Source: Acidobacteriota bacterium
GTDB lineage: Bacteria; Acidobacteriota; Terriglobia; Versatilivoradales; Versatilivoraceae
Assembly (NCBI GenBank): GCA_009841055.1
Contig: VXMN01000122.1
Location: forward strand, 1-52,961
Length of the DNA stretch: 52,961 bases
Direction: 5' to 3'
Shown here: positions 1 to 8,933 of the stretch, one piece after another
Layout of the letters: every line of letters begins with the position of its first letter
How positions within the stretch are numbered: position 1 is the first letter of the stretch
Position numbers and translations under genes: made by a program
Notes under the pieces: model-generated
Told to the model about the DNA's origin: nothing
The model's input: only the letters and a program-made list of their open reading frames with translations
Databases searched by the model: none

Positions 1-39
1 GTCTACGAGCGGTTGGCCGGGGAGGCGGATGGGGAGTGA
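1..39 (+). CDS. C-terminal end of an upstream gene (partial)
   Basis: The first 39 bases read in frame as VYERLAGEADGE followed by TGA. This may be the last 12 codons of a gene that begins outside the window. It is too short to assign to a family, and a chance open frame cannot be excluded. Confidence 0.3.
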   Translation, partial: VYERLAGEADGE

Positions 40-367
40 GGGGATCTTCCCCTTCAATTCCCGCCGGAAGCGGCGGCCGGCCAGGCGGTGAGATCCCCCA
101 CCCGGCAGGCGTCGGCGAAACTCTCGTTGGTCACCTGTGTTCTGCCGCTGGTCGCCTTCGACCCGAAAGCCACGAGGGCCGCCTGATTGTTGCTGCTCCC
201 ATGAACCCGGCATCGTACCGGAAAACCGTCGTGATTGCTGAATCCACAGCAAAGCCGACACCAGCCCCGCCTCACAAGCGCCGGTCGGAGGCTTCGGTGG
301 TTCCGCTTTCTCTCCCGGGGATTTCCGGCTACAATGGCCCCTCCACCAAATGAGGAGGTGTCCCCCA
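40..367. other. Intergenic region, no gene recognised
   Basis: Overlapping open frames of about 105 codons exist on both strands here, but neither has a ribosome binding site or recognisable protein character, as is common in G+C-rich DNA. The only clear signal is an AGGAGG ribosome binding site at 354-359 that serves the next gene. Confidence 0.5.
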
Positions 368-1273
368 ATGCCGGAGTGCGTGGTTCAGGAACTGGAAATT
401 CCCCCGGAAATCGTTGGCGAGCTGAGCGACAGCTCCTCCTGCCTGGACGATTCCGACGAGTTGCAGCAGCGACTCCGCAACGACGGATACCTGCTGCTGC
501 GGCAGGCTCTGGACTACGAGCAAGTGATGGCCGCCCGCCGGGAGACGCTGGAGGCCCTGGTGGGGGTCGGCGAGATTCATCCTCCGGCCATCGAGGGCAT
601 CTTTACCGGAACCAGCCGGAGAGAGGAGCGACCGGAGGGTTTGGGCGCCTTCTGGAAGTCGGTCAGCGAGGGCCCGGGGATTCGGCGGCTGACCCACGGC
701 GGGAAGTTGCGCGGGATCATGGACCGGGTGCTGGGAGAGCCCAGCAGAGCTCACGACTACATCTTCCTCCGGGTGGCCGTTCCCGGACGCTCCACTGGCC
801 TCCACTACGACCATCCTTTCTTTGCCAGAGGCTCCCAGCGGGTTCACACCGTCTGGCTGGCCCTGGGCGAGGTGACCATCGAGCAAGGTCCCCTGGTGGT
901 GGTCGAGGGTTCCAACCGGTTCTCCGACCTGATCGAGAGAGCCGGCGCCATCGACTACGACTCCACGTCTTCGCCCAAAGTGATGGTGGACCCGCACCCG
1001 ATGGAGCTGGCCCGGGAACGCCAGACCAGGCTCCTGACCGCCGATTTTGGTCCGGGAGACCTGGTTGTCTTCGGCATGCACACCCTGCATGGATCCCTGG
1101 ACAATCGGTCGCGGACCGGACGGGTGCGGCTCTCCTGCGACATTCGCTTTCAGCCGGCGGCCGATCCCCTGGACGACCGCTACTTCGGTTCCGACCCCAA
1201 GGGTACCACCGGCATCGGCTACGCCGAGTTGAACAGCGCCAAACCCCTGACCGTGCCCTGGCACATGCGCTGA
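368..1273 (+). CDS. Phytanoyl-CoA dioxygenase (PhyH) family protein
   Basis: This 301-residue cytoplasmic protein belongs to the PhyH branch of Fe(II)/2-oxoglutarate oxygenases. The iron-binding H-x-D pair is visible in LHYDH (H146, D148). A distal histidine lies in GMHTLHGSLDN (H238 or H241), followed by the R-rich RSRTGRVRLSCDIRFQP stretch that normally binds 2-oxoglutarate. The ATG at 368 is preferred over the in-frame ATG at 350 because AGGAGG at 354-359 sits at ideal distance from 368 and overlaps the other start. The substrate cannot be told; many environmental PhyH proteins act on small molecules rather than phytanoyl-CoA. It is followed after about 40 nt by a PQQ-propeller gene on the same strand and may be co-transcribed with it. 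Confidence 0.88.
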   Translation: MPECVVQELEIPPEIVGELSDSSSCLDDSDELQQRLRNDGYLLLRQALDYEQVMAARRETLEALVGVGEIHPPAIEGIFTGTSRREERPEGLGAFWKSVSEGPGIRRLTHGGKLRGIMDRVLGEPSRAHDYIFLRVAVPGRSTGLHYDHPFFARGSQRVHTVWLALGEVTIEQGPLVVVEGSNRFSDLIERAGAIDYDSTSSPKVMVDPHPMELARERQTRLLTADFGPGDLVVFGMHTLHGSLDNRSRTGRVRLSCDIRFQPAADPLDDRYFGSDPKGTTGIGYAELNSAKPLTVPWHMR

Positions 1274-1314
1274 GACTTGCCTCCACGCCTTCGGCAGCAC
1301 CGATGCAAGACACC

Positions 1315-2670
1315 ATGAGAACTCCCTTCCCATTCCGTAAGTCCGGTTCCGCCCTGCTCCTGCTGGCCACCTGCATGGTCGCTTCGAGCTGGGCCGAGGA
1401 CTGGCCCGAGTGGCGGGGCGAGGGACGATCGGGCGTCTGGGGCGAAGACGGCATTCTGGAGCGTTTTCCCCAGTCGGGCCTGCAGGTGAAATGGCGGCAG
1501 CCCCTGGGTAGCGGCTACGCAGGCCCCGCCGTGGCCGAGGGCCGCGTCTTCGTGCTGGATTTTGTGGCCGAAACCGCCCGCCAGGGAACCGAACGCGTGC
1601 TGGCCCTGGAGGAGAACAGCGGCCGCCAACTCTGGAGCCGCTCCTGGAAAGCGGACTACACCGGGCTGTCGGGAAGCTATGCCATCGGTCCTCGGGCCAC
1701 ACCCACCGTGGACGGCAGTCGAGTGTATGTCCTGGGAGCCAAGGGCGCTCTCTATTGCCTTCGCACCGACAACGGCGAGATCCTGTGGCAAAAGGACTTC
1801 GTGCGGGATTATGGAACCGAGGTCCCCGTCTGGGGCATGGTGGGAGCTCCCCTGGTGGACGGGCCTCGCCTGATCGCCGTGGTGGGCGGGCAGGACGGAG
1901 CCAAGGTGGTGGCCTTCGACAAGAAAAACGGCCGTGAGGTCTGGCGGGCACTGCCTTCGGACTCGGAACCCGGGTACGCCCCCCCGATCCTCATCTCGGC
2001 CGGCGGGCGCCGTCAACTGATCGTCTGGCACCCCAAGGCGGTGAGCGCTCTCGATCCCGCGACGGGCGAGGTCCTCTGGCAACAGCCCTTTCACTCGGAC
2101 AAGGGCCTGTCGGTGGCCACCCCCGTGTTCAGCGGGTCGCGACTCCTGGTCAGCGCCTTCGTGAACGGATCCATGATGCTGGATCTGGACCGGGAGTCCC
2201 CGGCAGCCCGACTGCTCTGGCGAGGCAAGAGCGACAGCGAGATCGACACCGACACGCTCCACTCCCTCATCAGCACGCCGGTCATCGACGGGGACACCCT
2301 CTATGGGGTTTGCAGCTATGGACACCTCAGGGGGCTGAGCGCCAGCACCGGCAAGCGTCTGTGGGAGACGCTGGCGGTGACCGGGGAAAAGGCGCGCTGG
2401 GCCACGGCCTTTCTGGTTCGGCACCAGGATCGATACTTCATTTCCAATGACCGGGGCGAACTGATCATCGCCAGGCTGTCGCCCTCAGGCTACCGTGAGA
2501 TCGACCGGACCCACCTGATCGCACCCACCTCCAGCAGGGGAATCGGCAGGCGCCAGGCCGGCGCCGTCAACTGGTCCCACCCGGCCTATGCCAACCGCCA
2601 CATCTTCGCCCGCAACGACCGGGAGATCATCCGCGCCTCCCTGGCCCGGACCGCCGCTGCACCGAAGTAA
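1315..2670 (+). CDS. Secreted PQQ-binding-like beta-propeller protein
   Basis: The 451-residue product starts with a signal peptide (MRTPFPFRKSGSALLLLATC, cleaved near SSWAED) and continues with WPEWRGEGRSGVW, the usual entry of PQQ-like quinoprotein propellers in environmental genomes. Repeats of the form ALEENSGRQLWSR, CLRTDNGEILWQK, AFDKKNGREVWRA and ALDPATGEVLWQQ are the blade strands of a seven- or eight-bladed propeller. Such proteins are periplasmic or extracellular; most have no proven enzyme activity. An ATG at 1303 in the same frame would add four residues; neither start has a clear ribosome binding site. The gene ends 8 nt before the end of the opposing dehydrogenase gene. Confidence 0.85.
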   Translation: MRTPFPFRKSGSALLLLATCMVASSWAEDWPEWRGEGRSGVWGEDGILERFPQSGLQVKWRQPLGSGYAGPAVAEGRVFVLDFVAETARQGTERVLALEENSGRQLWSRSWKADYTGLSGSYAIGPRATPTVDGSRVYVLGAKGALYCLRTDNGEILWQKDFVRDYGTEVPVWGMVGAPLVDGPRLIAVVGGQDGAKVVAFDKKNGREVWRALPSDSEPGYAPPILISAGGRRQLIVWHPKAVSALDPATGEVLWQQPFHSDKGLSVATPVFSGSRLLVSAFVNGSMMLDLDRESPAARLLWRGKSDSEIDTDTLHSLISTPVIDGDTLYGVCSYGHLRGLSASTGKRLWETLAVTGEKARWATAFLVRHQDRYFISNDRGELIIARLSPSGYREIDRTHLIAPTSSRGIGRRQAGAVNWSHPAYANRHIFARNDREIIRASLARTAAAPK

Positions 2671-2678
2671 CCCGTGAC

Positions 2679-3662
2679 CTACCACTTCCAGGTTTCACGG
2701 ACGGCCGGATTGGCTACCGCCGCGGCCGGCCAGCCACCGCGATAGAGCTCCACGATGTTCCGGGCCGCCTCCACGGCCATGGCCTCCACCGAGCGGGTGT
2801 CGATGCCGGCCGTGTGATCGCTGACCAGGACGTTGTCCAGCTCCAGCAAGGGATGGTCCCGCTGGATGGGCTCCTGCACGAAGACGTCCAGTCCGGCCCC
2901 GCCCAGATGGCCGCTCTTCAATGCATCCACCAGGTCCTCCTCCACCACCAGACCGCCGCGGGAGGTGTTGACCAGGAGGGATCCCGGCTTCATGCGTGAA
3001 AGGGTCCGCCGGTTGATCAGTCCGCGTGTCTCTTCGGTCAGGGGAACGTGCAGCGTCACGTAGTCGGAACGGGCCAGCAGGGTGTCCAGGTCCACCAGCT
3101 CGATGCCGTGTCTTCGAGCGAATTCCCGATCCGGAAAGGCCTCGTGGGCCAGCAGCCGCATCCGGAAGGCTTCGGCTCTCACGGCCACGCTCCGGCCGAT
3201 GCGTCCCAGGCCGACCAGGCCCAGGGTCTTTTCCCGAAGGGGCAGTGAACATCTTCGCTCCCAAAGGCCCCGGTGGATTTCGTCGTTCCTCTGCGCCAGA
3301 AAACGGGTCACCGCCAGCAACAGAGCCACCGCATGCTCGGCCACCGCCTCGTGGTTGGCGGAGGGGGTGATGGTGACGACCGCGTTGCTGTCAGTCGCCG
3401 CCGCCAGATCGACGCGGTCGACGCCCACCCCCCAGCGGGAGATCACTCTCAGATCGGGCAGGCCGGCCACCACCCGCCGGCTGTAGGGCTCTCCGCCGGC
3501 GATGGTGGCCGAGATCCCCTGCAGCACCCGGATGTTCTCCTCCTCGTCGGTGATGTCGGGCCTGGGAGGGAAACGGACCTCCAGCCCGGCCTGGCGCAGC
3601 AGTTCCACGTGGGGGCCGTTCGGGTCTTGCAGAAACTGGATGAAGATCATGACGCTGGGCAC
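2679..3662 (-). CDS. D-isomer-specific 2-hydroxyacid dehydrogenase (phosphoglycerate dehydrogenase-like)
   Basis: The 327-residue protein is an NAD-dependent D-2-hydroxyacid dehydrogenase. The Rossmann motif GLGRIG lies at 151-156. The catalytic triad is visible as R235 (NTSRGG), E264 (VQEP) and H283 (SDHTAG). The closest architecture is short 3-phosphoglycerate dehydrogenase without the C-terminal ACT domain, so the substrate may be another hydroxyacid such as glyoxylate or hydroxypyruvate. It starts at a GTG at 3662 with AGGAGG about 7 nt upstream; the next methionine (codon 5) is less well placed. It stands alone and converges on the PQQ-propeller gene. Family assignment is firm, substrate is not. 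Confidence 0.9.
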   Translation of the reverse strand: MPSVMIFIQFLQDPNGPHVELLRQAGLEVRFPPRPDITDEEENIRVLQGISATIAGGEPYSRRVVAGLPDLRVISRWGVGVDRVDLAAATDSNAVVTITPSANHEAVAEHAVALLLAVTRFLAQRNDEIHRGLWERRCSLPLREKTLGLVGLGRIGRSVAVRAEAFRMRLLAHEAFPDREFARRHGIELVDLDTLLARSDYVTLHVPLTEETRGLINRRTLSRMKPGSLLVNTSRGGLVVEEDLVDALKSGHLGGAGLDVFVQEPIQRDHPLLELDNVLVSDHTAGIDTRSVEAMAVEAARNIVELYRGGWPAAAVANPAVRETWKW

Positions 3663-4055
3663 GGGGTAACCTCCTGGAATTGAAGCAACTGGCGGATTTC
3701 CGTATTATGTCACGGTGCGCTGTTCCGGGAACGGAAACCTGGTATGCGAGGCGATTCCGGTCTTGCCTTGGCCCGAACGCCTCCAAATGAGCCCCGGATG
3801 GGCCTCGCCTGAAACAAAAAAAGAGTGATCCACGAAGTGACACGAAGGACGACGAAGGGCCACTAAGAAAAACTGAATGGAATCTAACCCTATTTGTGTT
3901 TATTGGTGTCCATTTGTGGTTCGTCTTTAAAAAGAGATCGGCAGTTTCTTCCTCGTATGATTTGCCCGACAAGGCGGGGCTAACCTCAAACCGTTGAGCC
4001 AACCGTCGAGGGCTTCAGAATCACCAACTCTCCCACATCGGACTGGAGGCCACTT
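3663..4055. other. Intergenic region with interspersed repeat
   Basis: The spacer separates the divergent dehydrogenase and fhs genes. Its middle (3820-3925) is occupied by the degenerate 10-bp repeat described separately. A GGAGG at 4045-4049 is the fhs ribosome binding site. No small gene or riboswitch was recognised. Confidence 0.6.
3825..3925. repeat. 10-bp-period interspersed repeat, copy 1
   Basis: Left arm 3831-3870 reads as four 10-mers CACGAAGTGA, CACGAAGGAC, GACGAAGGGC, CACTAAGAAA. Right arm 3893-3922 reads TTTGTGTTTA, TTGGTGTCCA, TTTGTGGTTC. The right arm is an imperfect reverse complement of the left; both follow the template CCACnAAnGnACACnAA. Related arms occur at 25377-25416, 25776-25815, 35953-35990, 36265-36300 and 48219-48258. 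The sequence just outside the arms is also shared with those copies (a GTTTC plus T-run block, and TTCGTCTTTA). Confidence 0.75.
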
Positions 4056-5735
4056 TTGCCAACCGACCTCGAGATCGCCCGCCGGGCCAAGCTGAGAAAC
4101 GTGGTGGACCTGGCCAGGGAAAAGTTCCGGATTCCGGTCGACCACCTGGAGCCCTACGGCCGCTACAAGGCCAAGTTGTCCCCGAATGCCTTGAGCTCCA
4201 GTCCGCGCGACCGGGAGAAGGGGAAGCTCATCCTGGTGACGGCCATTTCTCCCACGCCGGCGGGAGAGGGCAAGACCACCACCGTGGTGGGGCTGGGAGA
4301 CGCACTCAATCGACTGGGCAAGAAGGCCTTGATCTGCCTGCGCGAGCCCTCCCTGGGACCGTGCTTCGGCATGAAGGGGGGCGCCGCCGGGGGCGGGATG
4401 GCCCAGGTGGTTCCCATGGAAGACATCAACCTGCACTTCACCGGCGACTTTCACGCTCTGGGTCTGGCCCACAATCTTCTGGCCGCGATGCTGGACAACC
4501 ACATCCACCAGGGGAACCGCCTGGACGTGGACCTTCGCCGGGTGACCTGGAATCGAGTGGTGGACCTCAACGACCGCGCCCTGCGTCGAATCGTGCTCGG
4601 CCTGGGAGGCGTGGGCAACAGCTATCCCAGGGAGGGCGGCTTTGAAATCGTGGCGGCCTCGGAAGTGATGGCCATTCTCTGCCTCTCCCGTTCTCTGCAG
4701 GAGCTCAAGCAGCGGCTGGGCAACATCACCGTCGGCTACACCCACGTCAGGGAACCCATCCGGGCCGCCGACCTGAACGCCCATGGAGCCATGGCCGTGC
4801 TGCTCAAGGAGGCCCTCAAGCCCAACCTGGTCCAGACGCTGGAAAACAACCTGGCCCTGGTGCATGGAGGCCCCTTCGCCAATATCGCCCACGGCTGCAA
4901 CTCCGTGATCGCCACCCTCACCGGATTGGGGCTGGCCGACTACCTGGTGACCGAGGCCGGGTTCGGAGCCGATCTGGGCGCCGAGAAATTCGTGGACATC
5001 AAGTGCCGCAAGGCCGGACTCCGCCCCGACCTGGTGGTGCTGGTGGCCACCCTGCGCGCGCTCAAGTACCACGGGGGAGCCGACAAGTCCGCCTTGGAGC
5101 GGGAGGACCTGGAGAGCCTGGAACGCGGAATTCCCAACCTGGAACGCCACCTCAACAACATCCGCAATCACTACGGCCTGCCCTGTGTGGTGGCCGTCAA
5201 TCGATTCAGCCACGACACTCCGGCAGAGATCGCGCTCCTCAAGAACCGCATCGACCACCACTCGGTGCCGGTGGTGGCTTGCGACCACTGGTCCAGGGGA
5301 AGCCAGGGAACCCTGGACCTGGCGCAATCGGTGGTGGAAACCATCGCCGGCACTCAAGCCAATTTCAAGTTCGTCTACGACGAGCAGGACTCCCTCTGGG
5401 AAAAGATCACCAAGGTGGCCACCCGGATCTACGGCGCCTCCGAGGTGGTCGCCGACACCCGCATACGGGCCAGGATCCGGCGCTACCAGAAAGAGGGTTT
5501 CGGACACTATCCTGTATGCATCGCCAAGACCCAGTACTCCTTCTCCACCGACCCGCTGCTGAGAGGCGCTCCCGCGGGACACGTCCTGCCGGTCAAAGAT
5601 GTGCGGCTGGCGACCGGAGCCGAATTCCTGGTGGTGATTTGCGGCGACATCCTGACCATGCCGGGTCTCCCCAGGCAGCCCGCCGCCAACCGGATCGATC
5701 TGGATGATGATGGAAGGGTGGTGGGGCTCTTCTAG
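4056..5735 (+). CDS. fhs: Formate--tetrahydrofolate ligase
   Basis: This enzyme makes 10-formyltetrahydrofolate from formate, ATP and tetrahydrofolate in the cytoplasm, feeding one-carbon metabolism. The 559-residue length is normal for the family. The P-loop-like [10 protein letters not shown] lies at 67-76, and family signatures such as [31 protein letters not shown] and [13 protein letters not shown] follow in order. The start is TTG at 4056, six nt after GGAGG; no ATG or GTG is better placed. The gene is single. A 551-codon open frame antisense to it is a composition artefact. Confidence 0.97.
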   Translation: MPTDLEIARRAKLRNVVDLAREKFRIPVDHLEPYGRYKAKLSPNALSSSPRDREKGKLILVTAISPTPAGEGKTTTVVGLGDALNRLGKKALICLREPSLGPCFGMKGGAAGGGMAQVVPMEDINLHFTGDFHALGLAHNLLAAMLDNHIHQGNRLDVDLRRVTWNRVVDLNDRALRRIVLGLGGVGNSYPREGGFEIVAASEVMAILCLSRSLQELKQRLGNITVGYTHVREPIRAADLNAHGAMAVLLKEALKPNLVQTLENNLALVHGGPFANIAHGCNSVIATLTGLGLADYLVTEAGFGADLGAEKFVDIKCRKAGLRPDLVVLVATLRALKYHGGADKSALEREDLESLERGIPNLERHLNNIRNHYGLPCVVAVNRFSHDTPAEIALLKNRIDHHSVPVVACDHWSRGSQGTLDLAQSVVETIAGTQANFKFVYDEQDSLWEKITKVATRIYGASEVVADTRIRARIRRYQKEGFGHYPVCIAKTQYSFSTDPLLRGAPAGHVLPVKDVRLATGAEFLVVICGDILTMPGLPRQPAANRIDLDDDGRVVGLF

Positions 5736-5769
5736 CAGGACGCGCTGCGGTAGGGCTTGCGGGTCGATC

Positions 5770-6276
5770 TCACAAGGCCTTGAGGCTGTCGACCCCCATG
5801 TAGCGCGATCCGTAGAAGACCAGAGGCGGCCGGGAATCGTCCAGGTTCAGTCCGACCACCTCCCCCAGGAATAGCGTGTGGGTTCCTCCGTCGTAGGCTT
5901 GGGCCACCCGGCAGTCCAGGTACCCCTGGGTCCCCTCCAGGACCGGCGCCCCGGTAACCGCCGTGGTCCACTCGATGCCTTCGAATCGGTCGTCGTCCTT
6001 GTCCCGGTGACGCCCGGCAAAGCGGTCGGAGATCGCGGTCTGGTCTTCGCTCAAGATGTTGACGGCAAAGATCCGGCTCCGGTCGATGAGGGGCCAGGAG
6101 CGGGCGTCCTTGGCCACGCTTACCATGACCGTGCAGGGGGTCAGCGAGATGGAGCAGAAGGCGTTGCAGGTGAGCCCGTGGACTTCCCGGCCCGACCGGG
6201 TGGTGACCACGGTGACACCCGTGGCGAAGCGCGACATGATCCTGCGAAATTGGGAGGCGTCGATGGGTGTTTGCAT
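5770..6276 (-). CDS. Flavin reductase-like FMN-binding protein
   Basis: The 168-residue protein matches the flavin reductase domain family (HpaC type) that supplies reduced FMN or FAD to a partner monooxygenase. The pattern RFATGVTVVTT (17-27), the GLTCNAFCSISLTP flavin-binding segment (34-47), FAVNILSEDQ (70-79) and the late GEVVGL strand are visible. The ATG at 6276 begins the conserved domain; a much longer upstream extension in the same frame has no domain character. It is the last gene of a minus-strand group with an unknown protein and a ThDP enzyme. No monooxygenase is adjacent; the only luciferase-like candidate in the window lies at 39883-41004. Confidence 0.88.
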   Translation of the reverse strand: MQTPIDASQFRRIMSRFATGVTVVTTRSGREVHGLTCNAFCSISLTPCTVMVSVAKDARSWPLIDRSRIFAVNILSEDQTAISDRFAGRHRDKDDDRFEGIEWTTAVTGAPVLEGTQGYLDCRVAQAYDGGTHTLFLGEVVGLNLDDSRPPLVFYGSRYMGVDSLKAL

Positions 6277-6392
6277 GGATTTCCCTTTAGCTTTGAACGT
6301 CACTGTTGACGACCGACATCGTCGGGGTTGAAGGCCGGATCCTTCCCCCAATGACCCGGCTGCCCTGCCCGGCGGCCGCGGGCATGCCTCCA

Positions 6393-7118
6393 TCACAGCG
6401 GCGTCTGGGTGCAAAGCCGCATGGCCGGGGTCACTTCCTCGTAGATGGCCAGCATGGCTTCCACCAGGTCGGTTCCCGAAGTTCCCCGCACGGTTTCTTC
6501 GTCCATGGAGAAATAGAGCAGGAATCCGGCCCAGGCGTTTCCGGGGGCCTGCTCCAGGCCGGCGCGCAAACGGGACACCGGGGGAAGAGTCGCCTTGGAG
6601 TAGCGAAACAGGTCAGAGTGCCAGCCGCCGGCCTGCACCCGGAAGCCCTCCCGAATTACCAGCCGCTTCAGTTCCCGTTCCATGCCCCTCCTGGGCTTCA
6701 GCGCACCCATCAGCCGGTGCCAGTCCCAGTCGTCCCTCAACTCGAAGCGCTCCTGACCGGGGGGAGCCTCCAGCAGCCCCCGCTCCACCTGCAGCCCGCA
6801 CTTGAAGCGCCCCTCGCCGGTATCGACCATGAGGAAGAACTTGGCGCACCCGAAGCTGACCTTGGAGGAAAGGGGCTTGGCGGCCCGATTGGCCTTGGCC
6901 AGGAAGCCGATCCACTGCCAGTAGACGCCGCGGCCCCAGCGCTCGGTGACGAAAGGCTGCCGGTACCTCGCCTCCAGGGCAACCTTCAGAATGCGGGTGA
7001 TGCGTTCGTCGTCGTCCAGATTTCCGACCCGGATTCCCCGGCGAAAGTCCAGGAACTCCGGACGGAATCGAGTGTGCTGAGGGGAGAACCCCTCCGAGCG
7101 AGGCGATGGACCAGCCAT
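6393..7118 (-). CDS. Uncharacterised protein in operon with a ThDP enzyme
   Basis: I do not recognise the family of this 241-residue protein. It has no signal peptide or membrane segment. It is rich in Trp, Arg and Glu and contains several well-formed amphipathic stretches (RRGIRVGNLDDDERITRIL, ERWGRGVYWQWIGFLAK, KRLVIREGFRVQAGGWHSD, FLLYFSMDEETVR), suggesting a folded alpha/beta cytoplasmic domain. The ATG at 7118 follows GAGGAAG/AGGAGGG, 20 nt after the stop of the ThDP enzyme gene, so the two are probably co-transcribed. The open frame extends far upstream in antisense to that gene, but the ribosome binding site fixes the start. It may assist or act in the same pathway. Confidence 0.72.
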   Translation of the reverse strand: MAGPSPRSEGFSPQHTRFRPEFLDFRRGIRVGNLDDDERITRILKVALEARYRQPFVTERWGRGVYWQWIGFLAKANRAAKPLSSKVSFGCAKFFLMVDTGEGRFKCGLQVERGLLEAPPGQERFELRDDWDWHRLMGALKPRRGMERELKRLVIREGFRVQAGGWHSDLFRYSKATLPPVSRLRAGLEQAPGNAWAGFLLYFSMDEETVRGTSGTDLVEAMLAIYEEVTPAMRLCTQTPL

Positions 7119-7138
7119 GTCTTCCTCGCTCCCTCCTG

Positions 7139-8752
7139 TCACTTCATCCCCACGGTGCGGCCGAAGCTGTCCTGATAGATCTGCGGGTCCACCCGAGCGT
7201 CGATCAGCGTCGGACAGCCGGCGTTCATGGCGGCTTGCAACTCGCGCTCGAAGCCCTCGGGTGTGTCCACGGTGGCCGCCTTCAGTCCGCAGGCCCTGGC
7301 GATTTCTGCAAACTGCACCGGATGCAGGTCCAGCCCATAGTCGGGCAGGCTGCGAATTTTCTGGCGGGCCTTCATGGTCCCCAGGGCCTGGTCGTTCACG
7401 ATCACCAGCGGCACGGTGCCCCCGGCGCGGGCCAGCACTTCCAGCTCTCCCAGGCGCATCAGTAGACTGCCGTCGGCTCCCAGACCGATCATGGGGGTTT
7501 CCGGATCGGCCAGGCGGGCGCCGCAGATGGCCGGCAGGGTCAGTCCCATGGTGCGCCCTCCCGAAGTCCCATAGTAGGTTCCCGGCTGGTCCGCCAACCA
7601 GAGATGCTCCAGCATGCAGATGAAGACTCCCGTCTCGGAAATGAGGATTCCATCCGAAGGCAGCACCTTGCGGCAGATCTCGATAATGTCCTGGGCAGCC
7701 AAACGGGCCCGACCGGGGCGCTTGAAAGCGGGCAAGACCTCCTGGCGCAGCGCCACGACCTCGCTCCCGTGGAAGCCGGCGTGGGCCTGAGGCGCCAGGG
7801 CCGGCAATACGCTCTTGAGGTTGCCGTTGACCCGGACCCCGGGCCGGTGGGAAAGGGATCGGTAGTCGGGAGTGCTGAGCACTTCCGCCGTGGGCAGGTC
7901 GCATTTCCAGGGTCCGTGGGTCATGAGGGCATCCACACCCAGCAGCAGCACTCCATCCGCTTTCTCGAAGGCTCTCGACTCGATGATTCCCGGAGAATAG
8001 ATCCCCACAAAGACTCCAGCCCAGCGATCATGCGATTCGGGAAAGACGCCGCGGGCTTCCATGGTCACCAGGACGGCGGCTCCCAGGTTCTCCACCAGGG
8101 AGAGCAGTTCCCCGGTGGCGTCGTCCCTCACCACATCGGCCCCGGCAATGACCAGCGGCTTGCGCCACTTCGATAGCAACTCCCTGCAGGCCGCAATTTC
8201 ATGCTCCGGCGCGGGGGCTGCCGGGACGTGCGCCCGCGGAGGGAGCGGCGGACCGCACTCCGCGCTTCCCAGGTCGGCGGGAAAGTTGAGCAGAGCCGGC
8301 CCCGGCCGGCCCTCGACAGCGCGGTAGCTGGCCTCCTGGACTGCCAGCGGCGCATTCTCGGTGGAAAGCGTCTCCCGATAGCGTTCAATGCCGCTGAAAA
8401 GGCTCAACTGGTCGCAGTGCTGGACCATCTCGTAGCCGGCGGTGGCGGGAGGACAGGTCTCGCAAACCGCCACCATGGGAGCCCGTTCGAAGTGAATGTT
8501 GGCGGCGCCGCCCACCAGGTTGGCGGCCCCCACCCCTCGAATGGTCAGCGCCAGCCCGGCCGTATCCTTCATCAGGCCGTAATAGGCGGCCATGATGGCG
8601 GCCGAGGACTCGTGGTTCACGCTGACGAAATCCACGCCCGACTTGCGGCCGGCCTCCATCAGGTCCAGGGGACTGCCGCCCCCGGGAATGCCAAAGAAAT
8701 GGCGCAGGTTGCGGGCTCGTGCATCCTCCATGATCAGTTCGGCGATGGTCAT
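7139..8752 (-). CDS. Thiamine diphosphate-dependent enzyme, acetolactate synthase-like
   Basis: The 537-residue protein has the three-domain plan of the ThDP decarboxylase/ligase family. The N-terminal pyrimidine-binding domain carries the activating glutamate in NHESSAAI (E48). The C-terminal domain carries the cofactor motif, here GADGSLLMRL followed about 20 residues later by VIVND, instead of the usual GDG...NN; the metal-binding Asp is retained. Members include acetolactate synthase, benzoylformate, sulfopyruvate and phosphonopyruvate decarboxylases; the substrate cannot be deduced. It starts with ATG at 8752, eight nt after a GAGG. The unknown protein and the flavin reductase follow on the same strand. 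Confidence 0.88.
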   Translation of the reverse strand: MTIAELIMEDARARNLRHFFGIPGGGSPLDLMEAGRKSGVDFVSVNHESSAAIMAAYYGLMKDTAGLALTIRGVGAANLVGGAANIHFERAPMVAVCETCPPATAGYEMVQHCDQLSLFSGIERYRETLSTENAPLAVQEASYRAVEGRPGPALLNFPADLGSAECGPPLPPRAHVPAAPAPEHEIAACRELLSKWRKPLVIAGADVVRDDATGELLSLVENLGAAVLVTMEARGVFPESHDRWAGVFVGIYSPGIIESRAFEKADGVLLLGVDALMTHGPWKCDLPTAEVLSTPDYRSLSHRPGVRVNGNLKSVLPALAPQAHAGFHGSEVVALRQEVLPAFKRPGRARLAAQDIIEICRKVLPSDGILISETGVFICMLEHLWLADQPGTYYGTSGGRTMGLTLPAICGARLADPETPMIGLGADGSLLMRLGELEVLARAGGTVPLVIVNDQALGTMKARQKIRSLPDYGLDLHPVQFAEIARACGLKAATVDTPEGFERELQAAMNAGCPTLIDARVDPQIYQDSFGRTVGMK

Positions 8753-8933
8753 TGTCCAATCCTCGGTCGGAGAAGGGTTCGGTCAGCCGTTGGACCATCC
8801 GGCGGGACAGGCATTTGTCTCATTTTTGGGGATCTTTGTAAAGGTTTGGCACCTCTTGACCCCTCTCCGCCAAATGCCATAGCATCCCTCCAATTCGAGG
8901 CCGGATAAAATCCAAAGAAAGAAGCGTGACTCC

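Noticed and set aside
235-1302. Long in-frame extension of the PQQ-propeller gene back to 235
   Set aside because: It overlaps the PhyH gene in another frame, reads as low-complexity Arg/Gly/Pro-rich sequence, and the signal peptide at 1315 marks the true N terminus.
3927-5582. 551-codon open frame antisense to fhs
   Set aside because: It mirrors the highly conserved fhs gene; the His/Gln/Val/Gly-rich translation is typical of antisense frames in G+C-rich coding DNA.
8848-8861. Possible sigma54 site TTGGCAC...TTGAC upstream of the FG-GAP gene
   Set aside because: Spacing between the two halves is one base short and the -12 GC is absent.
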